Virus record (IMG/VR): IMGVR_UViG_3300040809_000708
Location: 1 to 25,799 of that record
From: a virus
DNA length: 25,799 nt
Reading direction: 5' to 3' (one strand)
Made by a program: the position numbers and the translations under genes. Under the pieces are notes generated by a model that saw only the letters and a program-made list of their open reading frames with translations, searched no databases and was not told the DNA's origin. Below, one piece after another: positions 1-7,346 of the stretch; the first letter of the stretch is position 1, and each line of letters begins with the position of its first letter.

Positions 1-125
1 TCCAGCAACTCGTTGAAAGCGTTCAGCTTTTCCTGAGTGTATTCTTTTGACGCTTCCACGCCAGCGTTGATAGCACCATCCAAGTCTTTTTTGATGGACT
101 CCAACTGAGTTTTGATTTCTTCCAT
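1..125 (-). CDS. Major capsid protein, 5' fragment (second copy)
   Basis: This is the first 41 codons of the major capsid gene (start codon at 125-123), cut by the arbitrary start of the window. The complete copy lies at 24589-25797. The fragment shows that in the real genome the capsid gene follows the prohead protease gene, which ends at 145, after only 19 bases. It is not a separate gene and should be merged with the other copy once the sequence is circularised. Confidence 0.93.
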   Translation of the reverse strand, partial: MEEIKTQLESIKKDLDGAINAGVEASKEYTQEKLNAFNELL

Positions 126-127
126 TT
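1..127. repeat. Terminal direct repeat, left copy
   Basis: These 127 bases are identical to the last 127 bases of the window (25673-25799), so the sequence closes into a circle of about 25672 bp. The length equals the largest k-mer commonly used by short-read assemblers. An assembly overlap of a circular or circularly permuted genome is therefore more likely than a biological terminal repeat. It lies wholly inside the 5' end of the capsid gene and its upstream base pairs, which is also unlike a normal packaging end. Confidence 0.95.
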
Positions 128-144
128 TTCTCGTTTTAGGAAGG

Positions 145-1131
145 TTAAACATTAATTGACTTCCACAATTCTAAGACGTTCAACGGCTCATCCTTCGGAG
201 TGTCTTTCAACGGCTCCTTAGTCACGAGTGTATTTATTAACGCTTTGAGTTGCGATAATTCATTTTCAATGGTAACAAATGTAGTATCAGTAACATTAGC
301 CCCTTTAATGAAGCTTTCCAATACTTCCATTCTGCCCTCTATCTCTTCAAGGCTCTTCATTCCTACAAAGGGAGTGTTTTCGTTAGCCCCAAAGACCACG
401 CTAGAACCTTCCCTTAGTTTGGTTTCAGTTATCTCGTAGCCCTTTAGTTTGCCTTCTTCCCTTCTCTCGGTGAACACGAGCGGAACGAAACCTACTGAAT
501 GCTCCTTAATTATACCTTCTTGGTACATCGTAAGCACATCTTGAGCAAAAGGCCGCTTAGACATCTTAGACTCAAAGTATAGCCCGAAGTCATCTTCTTT
601 CAGTTCCGTGATCTTCCCAATTGGATTTAAAGGGTCGTGCATATACAAGTGCCCAATTCTACCCTTCCCCATTGGCCCGTTTTCCTGAATGGACTTAGCG
701 TAAGAGCCTCTTCGCATTATGTCCCCTTGGCTATCTACATTGTCAAAGGCTGAGAAGTAGCCAGCTACCGTCCCCTTTTCGGTGTCCACGTCCTTGAGTT
801 CTAGGCTCGTGTTCTTCGTGGTGTATACTTTATCCATACTCTTGTTTTCTTGCACAATCTTTTTAGACCAGTAATAGGCTGGCTTCCCTCCCCAAGCGTC
901 ATACATTAAATTTCCACACTTCTCATAGCTCCCCCCGTCATAATACTCCGAAGCCCTAGCTAGGTAGCTATAAACCCTCTTCACGACATCTAAGGACAAT
1001 TCACGGCCTTTGGCTAGGTCGTTTGCTCTTTGCTTCCCTACGTCCGTCCCACAAGTCCCCCAACCATTTTCAGCGACATAATCCAAAACCCCTTGGGCCT
1101 TGTCAATGATTTCCTGAGTTGGTTTAAACAT
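145..1131 (-). CDS. HK97-type prohead protease with an extra N-terminal domain
   Basis: The 328-residue product should cleave the capsid protein's N-terminal region during head maturation. Residues about 115-225 match the serine protease fold of HK97 prohead proteases (peptidase S78). They contain an opening VAGYFSAFDNVDSQGD, a candidate catalytic His165 in LYMHDPLNPIGK and a candidate nucleophile Ser212 in KEHSVGF. Residues 1-95 form a separate conserved-looking module (GWGTCGTDVGKQRANDLA, YDAWGGKPAYYW) of a kind I know fused to phage maturation proteases; its role is unknown. The C-terminal third looks helical and could act as scaffold. It lies between the MuF-like gene and the capsid gene, as expected. 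The start is ATG at 1131, five bases after the previous stop. Confidence 0.87.
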   Translation of the reverse strand: MFKPTQEIIDKAQGVLDYVAENGWGTCGTDVGKQRANDLAKGRELSLDVVKRVYSYLARASEYYDGGSYEKCGNLMYDAWGGKPAYYWSKKIVQENKSMDKVYTTKNTSLELKDVDTEKGTVAGYFSAFDNVDSQGDIMRRGSYAKSIQENGPMGKGRIGHLYMHDPLNPIGKITELKEDDFGLYFESKMSKRPFAQDVLTMYQEGIIKEHSVGFVPLVFTERREEGKLKGYEITETKLREGSSVVFGANENTPFVGMKSLEEIEGRMEVLESFIKGANVTDTTFVTIENELSQLKALINTLVTKEPLKDTPKDEPLNVLELWKSINV

Positions 1132-1136
1132 AGGGT

Positions 1137-1958
1137 CTAAGATAATTCCTCTTCTGTTGACCCTTCTATCCTACGCCACCCTAACGCACAACGGCAATTG
1201 ATCACATTATTAGGGCCTCCCTTTCGGTCACCTGGGAACTGCATCTTAGCCCCACCAACGTCAAAGTCTTCCTTTGCGCCTATTGATTCACTTCGCTTCA
1301 TCTCGTTGTGAGCGTTCCTAGTCCGTGCATCCTTCTTAGCGATCCAATATTTTTCCATTGTAACCCCGTACTCTTGAAACAGATGCTCGGTACTCACAAA
1401 CTCACCATATGAAGCGGCTGAAAGGGTTTCGGTTCTAGCTATTCGTTCAGCTTGGAAGCGTGAAGTTCGTCTTAGGTTGGCTAGGAATTTGTTCGTTTTA
1501 AGTGCCCTTTCCACCTCCTTGACCCCCTTACCCTCTTGGATAGCATCTTGAACTATTGAGTTAATTAACGCTTGTACAGACTCAGCGGATGTTAAGTCTA
1601 TTGTTTTAATCTCGTTGATGTTCAATAACAAATACCTCGCTATTGCATCGGTCATCCATTGCACCTTGGGTATACCCTCGCTTAGATCACTCTTAAACTT
1701 ACCCTTGAAGTAGTCCTTAATAAACTGATTTGCAAAGATATAGCCAGCGTCATAGTAGAGTTCTTCCACTATCTTGGTAACCTTTGTTTCAGGGTAGTTA
1801 ATGGGAAACCTGACGTTATTTAGATCGCTTACGTCTACGGCCTTTGCATACTTCTCGTTTGCCTTGAATATCTCTTCAGTCAGTTCACGAGCGTAACGCC
1901 TAGAAATCTTGTCCCTTCGCCTATTAACCTCTAAATACCTCTTGTCTGCTGGACTCAT
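1137..1958 (-). CDS. MuF / SPP1 gp7-like head morphogenesis protein
   Basis: The 273-residue product is a minor head protein, thought in this family to associate with the portal and be packaged inside the procapsid. The MuF-type domain occupies about residues 165-262. It has RIARTETLSAAS (172-183), KYWIAKKDARTRNAHNEM (203-220) and a final NVINCRCALGW (251-261), the typical closing motif of the family. The N-terminal half is highly charged and helical. Its ATG overlaps the portal stop codon by four bases (ATGA), implying translational coupling, and the protease gene follows. The C-terminal toxin domains sometimes fused to MuF are absent. Function in this phage is inferred from family and position. 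Confidence 0.88.
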   Translation of the reverse strand: MSPADKRYLEVNRRRDKISRRYARELTEEIFKANEKYAKAVDVSDLNNVRFPINYPETKVTKIVEELYYDAGYIFANQFIKDYFKGKFKSDLSEGIPKVQWMTDAIARYLLLNINEIKTIDLTSAESVQALINSIVQDAIQEGKGVKEVERALKTNKFLANLRRTSRFQAERIARTETLSAASYGEFVSTEHLFQEYGVTMEKYWIAKKDARTRNAHNEMKRSESIGAKEDFDVGGAKMQFPGDRKGGPNNVINCRCALGWRRIEGSTEEELS

Positions 1959-3220
1959 TCCGCACCGTCAAAGCCGCTTAAATCAATTGGCGTAAGGCTA
2001 GAAGGAATGTAAACTTGCTCCATATCCTTATCATCAATAGCCGCCAACCCCATCATCTGTCTTTTCTCGTTTGGGGTCATCCAATACGCACCACTAAGGG
2101 CAGAAACTTGCTCCTTCTTGTCGGCTTGTAGTTCGGGAATCTCACTAGTGTCAAACTTGAAATAAACCCCCTCGTCATTCATAAACAAACGATTGAAGCT
2201 ATATTCGAACTTGCTCAGAGTAGGTAAGATAGAGTCCGTGTAAGCTTGCTTTCTGTACTGCTCTTGGTTTGAGAACGTGCTAGAATCGTTGTTGTTGAAC
2301 AGACCAACGGGCAAATTGTAGGCGTTGCAAACGTCACTAAGGGAAAGGTCTAGAACCTCCATAATCCCCATATCGACTGGAGTAATACCGAAGTTGATAT
2401 AACCCAAGTCACCGACACCAACACCAATAGAATTAGAATTTGAGTTCTTTCGGACTTCCTTAATGCTTTGGCGCATCTCGTTAATTTCATCCTGAGTCCA
2501 CGCATCTTTACCCCCAGCGAAGTCAATTCCCTTATTATAGAGAATACCAGCGGCTCCTTGGTTATCCATAGACGCCTTTTGCGAATCATAGCCACTATTT
2601 GAAGTCTGAATTGATTTAAAGGCCGCTTGTAAGGGGCTTTGTCCGTAAAGGTGTTCACCGCTACCGAAAGCCATTTGCACGTTTTTAATGTGGATCACAT
2701 TGTCTGCGTCCATCTTCGTGTTTATATAGCCCTCGGTGAATCTGTATTCTGCTACCCCTCTTCCGCTCTTACCTGAGATGGCCTCTATGTATACGCTAGG
2801 CAAAGCTTCCACGAGCAGAATACGACCCTCGGTAATTGCCGTTTCACCCTTCTGACAATAGATATAACCGTTACCCGTTAGAAGATAGTTAGAATAGAGG
2901 TTAGCTAGGAAGTCGTTGAAACTTTGGTAGCTATTGGGCTGCTCCTTGACCCTCTCAAATGGTTCGTATTCTATCTTGTTCCCCTCGGAGTCATACGCAC
3001 ACAAAGGCACGTTAGACATCTTCTTACTAAGGAAATTTATAACGGAGTAAACGTCAGGGTTCTTTTGGTATGCTTGCTCTAGTAAACTCTCAAAGTTGAA
3101 CGGCTGCCAGATTGCTGAGTTAGCCCCCAAGTGGGTTAGCTGGGCCGTGAGTAGTTTGCTTAACTGCTCTTGTATTTTCGACTCTTTGCGGTCGTACTTG
3201 AGGAAATCTAATAACGCCAT
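1955..3220 (-). CDS. Portal protein, HK97 family
   Basis: The 421-residue product forms the dodecameric ring at one head vertex through which DNA enters and leaves, and it docks the terminase. Length and features fit HK97-family portals: PDVYSVINFLSKKMSNVPL near residues 55-73, NYLLTGNGYIYC near 110, a conserved GQSPLQAA segment, and FNNNDSSTFSNQEQYRKQA around 308-326. It follows the large terminase gene after 22 bases and overlaps the MuF-like gene at ATGA. A -7 type box (3225-3232) ends four bases before the ATG, so this gene probably heads its own leaderless transcript. Confidence 0.93.
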   Translation of the reverse strand: MALLDFLKYDRKESKIQEQLSKLLTAQLTHLGANSAIWQPFNFESLLEQAYQKNPDVYSVINFLSKKMSNVPLCAYDSEGNKIEYEPFERVKEQPNSYQSFNDFLANLYSNYLLTGNGYIYCQKGETAITEGRILLVEALPSVYIEAISGKSGRGVAEYRFTEGYINTKMDADNVIHIKNVQMAFGSGEHLYGQSPLQAAFKSIQTSNSGYDSQKASMDNQGAAGILYNKGIDFAGGKDAWTQDEINEMRQSIKEVRKNSNSNSIGVGVGDLGYINFGITPVDMGIMEVLDLSLSDVCNAYNLPVGLFNNNDSSTFSNQEQYRKQAYTDSILPTLSKFEYSFNRLFMNDEGVYFKFDTSEIPELQADKKEQVSALSGAYWMTPNEKRQMMGLAAIDDKDMEQVYIPSSLTPIDLSGFDGAE

Positions 3221-3224
3221 AGCA

Positions 3225-3232
3225 CAAAAGTA
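3225..3232 (-). promoter_or_regulatory. Bacteroidota-type -7 box for portal gene
   Basis: The minus strand reads TACTTTTG, a full match to TAnnTTTG, then four bases, then the portal ATG. Transcription would start at or within a base or two of the start codon. I see no clear TTG -33 element at the usual distance. Confidence 0.55.
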
Positions 3233-3242
3233 ATTTAGCCCT

Positions 3243-4376
3243 TTAGCCCCGTTTATATAAAAACCCCACGCTATACCTCAGAGCGTCAAGAAGGTGATTA
3301 AATGAATCGACGGGCTTTTCAGTCGGTCGTTCGTTTTTGTCTAAGTGCCAAACATAAGAGCCTAGTTCCCTTTCTAAGTCCTTGCTTCGTCTTGTGTACA
3401 GAACCTCCTTGGACTGGAGTAGCTTAATACCATTCCTAATAGAGTCAGGCCCCTTAATTGCTCCTATTGCGTTTAGTCCCCCTCGTCTTAGTTCGGCTAT
3501 GCTCTTAGGTTCTGCGCTATCACAAATAACCCGTAGCCCCTCACATTCGTGTTTTATCTTCTCAACTAACTCAGTATTAGTAAGATGCGTTTCGTACACC
3601 AGTTCATCGACATAAACACGGTCATTATGCTTACCGACCTTTAGGACTGCCGTGGGGTCTTGGCTAAAACCGAAGTCGATACCAATGCAAACATCTGAAC
3701 ACTCCGAAAAGTCTAGTTCTTCGACCTTGGTGAAGTTCCTATAAATTCTACCCTTCTTACCCCGTCCCCTTTCACCTAAACCAAACACGGCCCAATCTTC
3801 AGGGCTTGACGTTTTAAGGCTCTCTATTTCCGCAATGATAGACTTTGGAAGGTGTGGGTTGTCCTTATAGGTGGTGACAATTAAAGCCGCATCTTCTCTA
3901 GACTCTACTTCGTACCACCAGCCGTCTAAATCGCTAGGGTTGTAACTAAGGATAATAAACCCCGTGGTTCTATATGATAGTTGCCTAAATGACTCAGCGG
4001 TTATCTCGTTACACTCGTCTAAGAAAAGTGCATCCCGTTTCCTACCTCTTAGCTTTTGGGGTTGATCCAAAGAAATAAATTCAACGGTGTTCCCACGAAG
4101 CTTATAGATTCCCTCGGTCTTATTGTGGTCTTCCTCCACATACGCCTCAAAGCTTTGCAGAATCTCAACGAAGTCCCGAAGGGTTGAGGCTTTTAAGGCT
4201 GGTAATGTTTGCCTAGCAATGGTAATAACCATTCCAGCATTGGGGTACTTATAACAAAGTTCAATAAGGAACTGAACGGCACTATATGACTTTCCCGACC
4301 TTGTGCCCCCTCTTAGGCTTATAAGCCTCTTAGACTCGTGGTTTTCTCTTAGAAATTTAAGGTTCGGGTTCGTCAT
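3243..4376 (-). CDS. Terminase large subunit
   Basis: The 377-residue packaging motor and nuclease fills the procapsid with DNA. The ATPase domain has a Walker A motif GGTRSGKS (residues 23-30) and a Walker B motif LFLDE (117-121), with the SYNPSD coupling segment near 144-149. The nuclease domain begins at GIDFG (232-236, Asp234) and includes a second acidic site VICDS near 283-287 and a final Asp in DSFNHLLDALRY. The length is typical. I place the start at ATG 4376; the reading frame stays open to a TTG at 4382. It overlaps the small terminase gene by 20 bases. The headful versus cos mechanism cannot be told from the sequence. Confidence 0.93.
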   Translation of the reverse strand: MTNPNLKFLRENHESKRLISLRGGTRSGKSYSAVQFLIELCYKYPNAGMVITIARQTLPALKASTLRDFVEILQSFEAYVEEDHNKTEGIYKLRGNTVEFISLDQPQKLRGRKRDALFLDECNEITAESFRQLSYRTTGFIILSYNPSDLDGWWYEVESREDAALIVTTYKDNPHLPKSIIAEIESLKTSSPEDWAVFGLGERGRGKKGRIYRNFTKVEELDFSECSDVCIGIDFGFSQDPTAVLKVGKHNDRVYVDELVYETHLTNTELVEKIKHECEGLRVICDSAEPKSIAELRRGGLNAIGAIKGPDSIRNGIKLLQSKEVLYTRRSKDLERELGSYVWHLDKNERPTEKPVDSFNHLLDALRYSVGFLYKRG

Positions 4377-4821
4377 CCTCAATAGCCTCCTTAATCATCC
4401 AAGGGGGTAGGGTTATTTTTGTCCCACTCTCGTCCCTAACAAGGGCCTCCACACTTACCGCCTTGAGTTCAGGAATAACGAATTTACTAATTTTAAGGAA
4501 AATGTCAACCGCACGGGCAGGGTCAGGAGCATTCGACCACACAACGGCCCCACGTTCGTCCCTAATTATGTTCCCTCCCTCATCTCTTTGGGGTACACCT
4601 TCAGCCGTGTCAATTAGGAACTTATGAATTCGTGGTTGAACACCGTCAGCCATCTTAGCGAAGATGCGCCTTATTTCCTCTATCTCACGTTTTGAGGACT
4701 TGTGCCGCTTACTAGCTGACTTCTTTCGATCCTCTTCGGTGAATCTATGCCGAACTTTAGCCAGGTGCTTCCCTTGCTTGGTATTAGCTAGGTTCTCCCT
4801 CGCCTTTTCTTCCTCGTTCAT
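4357..4821 (-). CDS. Terminase small subunit, probable
   Basis: The 154-residue product is assigned mainly by position directly upstream of, and overlapping, the large terminase gene. The first 50 residues are very basic (RKKSASKRHKSSKREIEEI), suiting DNA binding. The middle contains a helical segment (DIFLKISKFVIPELKAV) of the kind that mediates oligomerisation, and the C-terminus is acidic (IEDDEPEP), which in this family can contact the large subunit. I do not see a clear canonical helix-turn-helix. The start is ATG at 4821; a shorter frame (4784-4906) overlaps this start. It probably recognises the packaging site on phage DNA. Confidence 0.72.
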   Translation of the reverse strand: MNEEEKARENLANTKQGKHLAKVRHRFTEEDRKKSASKRHKSSKREIEEIRRIFAKMADGVQPRIHKFLIDTAEGVPQRDEGGNIIRDERGAVVWSNAPDPARAVDIFLKISKFVIPELKAVSVEALVRDESGTKITLPPWMIKEAIEDDEPEP

Positions 4822-4906
4822 AGTCTAAAACTGCTTTGACAACGTCATAAACGCTAACAATGTCCCCAAATTCGGTAATGCAAAAGGTGTTTTTGCTAAT
4901 ACCCAT
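4784..4906 (-). CDS. Small unknown ORF overlapping small-terminase start
   Basis: A 40-codon frame begins with ATG at 4906 (MGISKNTFCITEFG) and ends at a TAA at 4786-4784, overlapping the small terminase start by 38 bases. A TTG at 4924 that overlaps the stop of the upstream gene (4921-5187) would give 46 residues. It fills an otherwise empty 99-base gap in a tightly packed operon, and the peptide (ITEFGDIVSVYDVVKAVLDY) is ordinary in composition. I do not recognise it. It may be a coupling peptide or a small structural protein, or may not be translated. Confidence 0.4.
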   Translation of the reverse strand: MGISKNTFCITEFGDIVSVYDVVKAVLDYERGRKGEGEPS

Positions 4907-4920
4907 CTCCTTCAACTTGT

Positions 4921-5187
4921 TCAAAGTATGTCGTAAATACTCAATTGCTCGTTATCCTTGGGTAAGAATAGTTCAGATATAGCATCATAAGCCCTAATTT
5001 CCATTAAGTCCTCTATCATCTGAAGCTGGTAGCTGGTGGTTTCGTGTGATAAGATGAAATCCTTTAGCCATTCAATGAACTCATCATACAGAAGAACGTG
5101 ACTAGCCGAAAGGTCTAGGTAGTCTTCAGGGGTCAGGTCAATTAATTTGATCAACCGCATAGCCTCCAAGTAGTCTTCTACCTCCAT
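4921..5187 (-). CDS. Unknown acidic helical protein
   Basis: The 88-residue product is unrecognised. It is acidic, leucine-rich and predicted by eye to be almost all helix (MEVEDYLEAMRLIKLIDL, YDEFIEWLKDFIL, YDAISELFLP). There are no cysteines and no membrane segment. It sits between the DnaB helicase and the terminase genes. A -7 box variant four bases before the ATG suggests that it heads a transcript which continues into the packaging genes. A role in packaging or as a regulator is possible, but nothing in the sequence shows it. Confidence 0.7.
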   Translation of the reverse strand: MEVEDYLEAMRLIKLIDLTPEDYLDLSASHVLLYDEFIEWLKDFILSHETTSYQLQMIEDLMEIRAYDAISELFLPKDNEQLSIYDIL

Positions 5188-5191
5188 ACCT

Positions 5192-5199
5192 TAAATATA
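5192..5199 (-). promoter_or_regulatory. -7 box variant before the 5187 gene
   Basis: The minus strand reads TATATTTA, one mismatch from TAnnTTTG, followed by exactly four bases and the ATG. The spacing matches the other leaderless starts in this genome. Confidence 0.4.
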
Positions 5200-5204
5200 G
5201 CTAC

Positions 5205-6437
5205 TTAAAAGGGTGGGTCTTTTCCTTCGTTGAAAGTTTTTCCACTCCAACTTTGGTAGCGTCCATCGAAATAACTCCCCTTAATTCTTCCAGTTTCCCC
5301 GTTACGATTCTTGGTGACTTTGATTAAGTCGAAGTATTCCCCATCTTCTTGTATGCCGTAAACTACTGACCTATAAAGCATTATAATAACCGAAGCGTCT
5401 TGTTCAATGCTCCCTGAATCTCTTAGGTGGTGGCTATCGGGTTCCTTGGTTTCGGTTGATTCTACGGCCCTACTTAGTTGGGACAATAGTAAAACGGGAA
5501 GGTTGTTCTTCTTAGCGATCATCTTAAAGGCCCAAGACATTTCCCCCACCTCTCTTTCTCGGTTGCTGGTCTTTTGCCTTGTCTTGGCTAGTTGTAAGTA
5601 ATCAACCACCACGAGCGAAACATCTCCCCTCCTATTTTCCTTGGCTACCTTACTAGCTATGTCCTCAACGTAAACGTAATCCTCAAGGACTTCAATCTTA
5701 TAGCCTTCGCTTTTGATCATAGCGTTCTGAAGCTTGCTAACGTCAGGGCTAGAACCAAAAACCTCTTTCATTTCAACCTCCCTAGTGTTCGCCCATAGCC
5801 TTTTAATCAGTTGGTCGCTAGGCATCTCTAAAGAAAAGAACAGAACACGGCCCTTTGACTGAGAGGCTACGGCAGTTTCTATAGCAAAAGCAGTCTTACC
5901 CATTGCTGGACGTGCCGCCAAAACACTCAAATCACCACCTTTCAAGCCATTTAACACCCCATCTAGAACGCTATTCCCCGTGGGTGCGCCCATAGATGTA
6001 TCTTTTATCCTTTCTAACGCCCCGTTCATTAGTTCTAAGAGCGTCTTAGTGGTTTGGGGTGTGCTACCTTCAAGGAGTTGGTTAATGTCGTTAGAAGCCT
6101 TAAAAACCCCCTCTATGTCTTGGGTCTGAATTAGGTCTTGTCCTACCCTTTGGGCTTGCCGTTTAATGAAGTCCTCTTGAACTAGGGTAGCGTAAGGGAT
6201 AACATCGACCCGAAACGGTGCATTCTTGGAAAGTTCTACTAAGGTGGCTACCTGGTCGGGGAATCTCTGACCCAATGTAACCAAATCCTCATAGCTTCCC
6301 TTTGCCCTAGTTTCTTTACAAGCCTTGACAATCTTGAAACAAGTAGGGTCTTCAAACCATTCGGGTTCTATCCTAACGCTATCTATTGCCGCTGGGTCGT
6401 TAATCAGTAACCCAACTAAAGAGGCTTCTAGGTTCAT
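5205..6437 (-). CDS. dnaB: Replicative DNA helicase, DnaB family
   Basis: The 410-residue hexameric helicase unwinds DNA at the phage fork. The N-terminal domain (1-130) begins with the DnaB-like MNLEASLVGLLINDP. The RecA-like core has Walker A ARPAMGKTA (175-183), the FSLEM motif near 201-205, Walker B VVVDYLQL (276-283), LLLSQLSR (316-323) and an arginine-finger-like KNRNGETG (376-383). It is slightly shorter than bacterial DnaB (about 450-470). The ATG overlaps the stop of the upstream gene (ATGA). No primase or polymerase gene is visible, so it probably works with the host replisome, perhaps loaded by the upstream product. The gene lies on the structural strand, away from the other DNA genes. 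Confidence 0.93.
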   Translation of the reverse strand: MNLEASLVGLLINDPAAIDSVRIEPEWFEDPTCFKIVKACKETRAKGSYEDLVTLGQRFPDQVATLVELSKNAPFRVDVIPYATLVQEDFIKRQAQRVGQDLIQTQDIEGVFKASNDINQLLEGSTPQTTKTLLELMNGALERIKDTSMGAPTGNSVLDGVLNGLKGGDLSVLAARPAMGKTAFAIETAVASQSKGRVLFFSLEMPSDQLIKRLWANTREVEMKEVFGSSPDVSKLQNAMIKSEGYKIEVLEDYVYVEDIASKVAKENRRGDVSLVVVDYLQLAKTRQKTSNREREVGEMSWAFKMIAKKNNLPVLLLSQLSRAVESTETKEPDSHHLRDSGSIEQDASVIIMLYRSVVYGIQEDGEYFDLIKVTKNRNGETGRIKGSYFDGRYQSWSGKTFNEGKDPPF

Positions 6438-6763
6438 AGATCAAAACCCGTCTTCTTGGTTAGCTTGTGTTCGGGGGTCATCCAAACGCTTTGAGCGGTA
6501 AGCTTCCACGAGTGGACGGGTTTCCCCTTGGAGTTGCACCAATTAAGACCTTCGTAATAGTCCCACATCTCAGCACCACGCCAAGCCGTATAGCCTTGTT
6601 CTACGAAGTAGGTAGTTACCTCTTCCTTGGTGGGTTTCTTAAATCTCGGTGGTCTTCTTTGGTTGCTTAGTGTGTCCCCAAATAGGTCGGTCTGCCCCTC
6701 GTCTAAAAGCCGTTCCATTATTAGGATAGCTTCCCTTAAGGTCTTTTTTTCTTTTTCTGTCAT
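6434..6763 (-). CDS. Possible replication accessory or helicase-loader protein
   Basis: The 109-residue product has a C-terminal domain (about 40-105) with a spaced pattern FKKPTKEEVTTYFVEQGY, a YYEGLNW segment and SWKLTAQSVW. This fits a module I know at the C-terminus of many phage replication initiators (PT-EEV--Y, F--YY---GW, W----W). Only this module and a short charged N-terminus are present. Coupling to dnaB through an ATGA overlap supports a role in loading or assisting the helicase; this is inference. A promoter box (6769-6776) lies five bases upstream of the ATG, so the two genes may be one leaderless operon. Confidence 0.7.
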   Translation of the reverse strand: MTEKEKKTLREAILIMERLLDEGQTDLFGDTLSNQRRPPRFKKPTKEEVTTYFVEQGYTAWRGAEMWDYYEGLNWCNSKGKPVHSWKLTAQSVWMTPEHKLTKKTGFDL

Positions 6764-6768
6764 AGCGT

Positions 6769-6776
6769 CAAAGCTA
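6769..6776 (-). promoter_or_regulatory. -7 box before helicase operon
   Basis: The minus strand reads TAGCTTTG, a full TAnnTTTG match, then five bases and the ATG. A TTTG lies 16 bases further upstream (6793-6796), a fair -33 element. The predicted mRNA would be leaderless or nearly so. Confidence 0.6.
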
Positions 6777-6812
6777 GAACAAAAAGAGCAAACAAATAAA
6801 AAGAAGTTCTAA

Positions 6813-7268
6813 CTAGCTGGCAGTTAGGTTCATACGGAGATTAAAGTCCATTAGGTATCGGACAATATACCTACCATCATCGCTTCGGGTCTGCTCCTTA
6901 GATGCCCCAAGGTCGCTAACGCTCTCAAGTTCTAGGTCTAGCGTTCTAGCCTCGTTGTGTATTTCGCCCGTTAAGGTGGTGTCTTGGAAAGCCTTATACA
7001 CCAGGTCAATCAAAGTATTATGGTTGGTGACTGAGTAAGCTGGGCTTTGTTCGTAGAAGATCACTCCCGTGGTAATCGTATAATCATAACTCAGGTCAGT
7101 TTGCGAACCCGTCCTATCTGCGCCACCTATATCTATATAAACGTACTTGTCAAGGTCGCTCACGTTGGTTCTGCTATACTGAATAGCCACGGAACTCTGA
7201 CCATTGGCGTTTAGAACCGTTCTTATTGAATTGTGAACGAGCCGCATTATATCGGTAGTCTGTCGCAT
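6813..7268 (-). CDS. Tail terminator / tail completion protein, probable
   Basis: The 151-residue product resembles DUF3168 / gp17-like tail completion proteins, which cap the tail tube and join it to the head. Evidence is the length, an alpha-helical start (MRQTTDIMRLVHNSIRTVL), alternating beta strands (KYVYIDIGGAD, YDYTITTGVIFYEQ), a helix HNTLIDLVYKAF and the closing GRYIVRYLMDFNLRMNL strand typical of the family. The gene is missing from its usual slot between gp10-like and chaperone genes (23080-23083), which agrees with its having moved here as the first gene of the minus block. A perfect -7 box lies four bases upstream. Confidence 0.68.
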   Translation of the reverse strand: MRQTTDIMRLVHNSIRTVLNANGQSSVAIQYSRTNVSDLDKYVYIDIGGADRTGSQTDLSYDYTITTGVIFYEQSPAYSVTNHNTLIDLVYKAFQDTTLTGEIHNEARTLDLELESVSDLGASKEQTRSDDGRYIVRYLMDFNLRMNLTAS

Positions 7269-7272
7269 AGGG

Positions 7273-7280
7273 CAAATTTA
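7273..7280 (-). promoter_or_regulatory. -7 box for tail terminator gene
   Basis: The minus strand reads TAAATTTG, a full match to TAnnTTTG, followed by four bases (CCCT) and the ATG at 7268. It is the outermost leftward promoter of the divergent control region. Confidence 0.55.
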
Positions 7281-7311
7281 AGTTCACGAGCGGAAGCCGT
7301 TTAAGGGGTTC

Positions 7312-7342
7312 TTGACTTGTTTTATAGGTTTGCGTACCTTTG
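7312..7342 (+). promoter_or_regulatory. Promoter of structured RNA candidate
   Basis: A -33 TTG (7312-7314) and a -7 TACCTTTG (7335-7342) are separated by 20 bases, the best two-part Bacteroidota promoter in the window. No start codon with a plausible reading frame follows for almost 300 bases, so it appears to drive a noncoding transcript from about 7346-7348. Confidence 0.65.
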
Positions 7343-7346
7343 TGGA

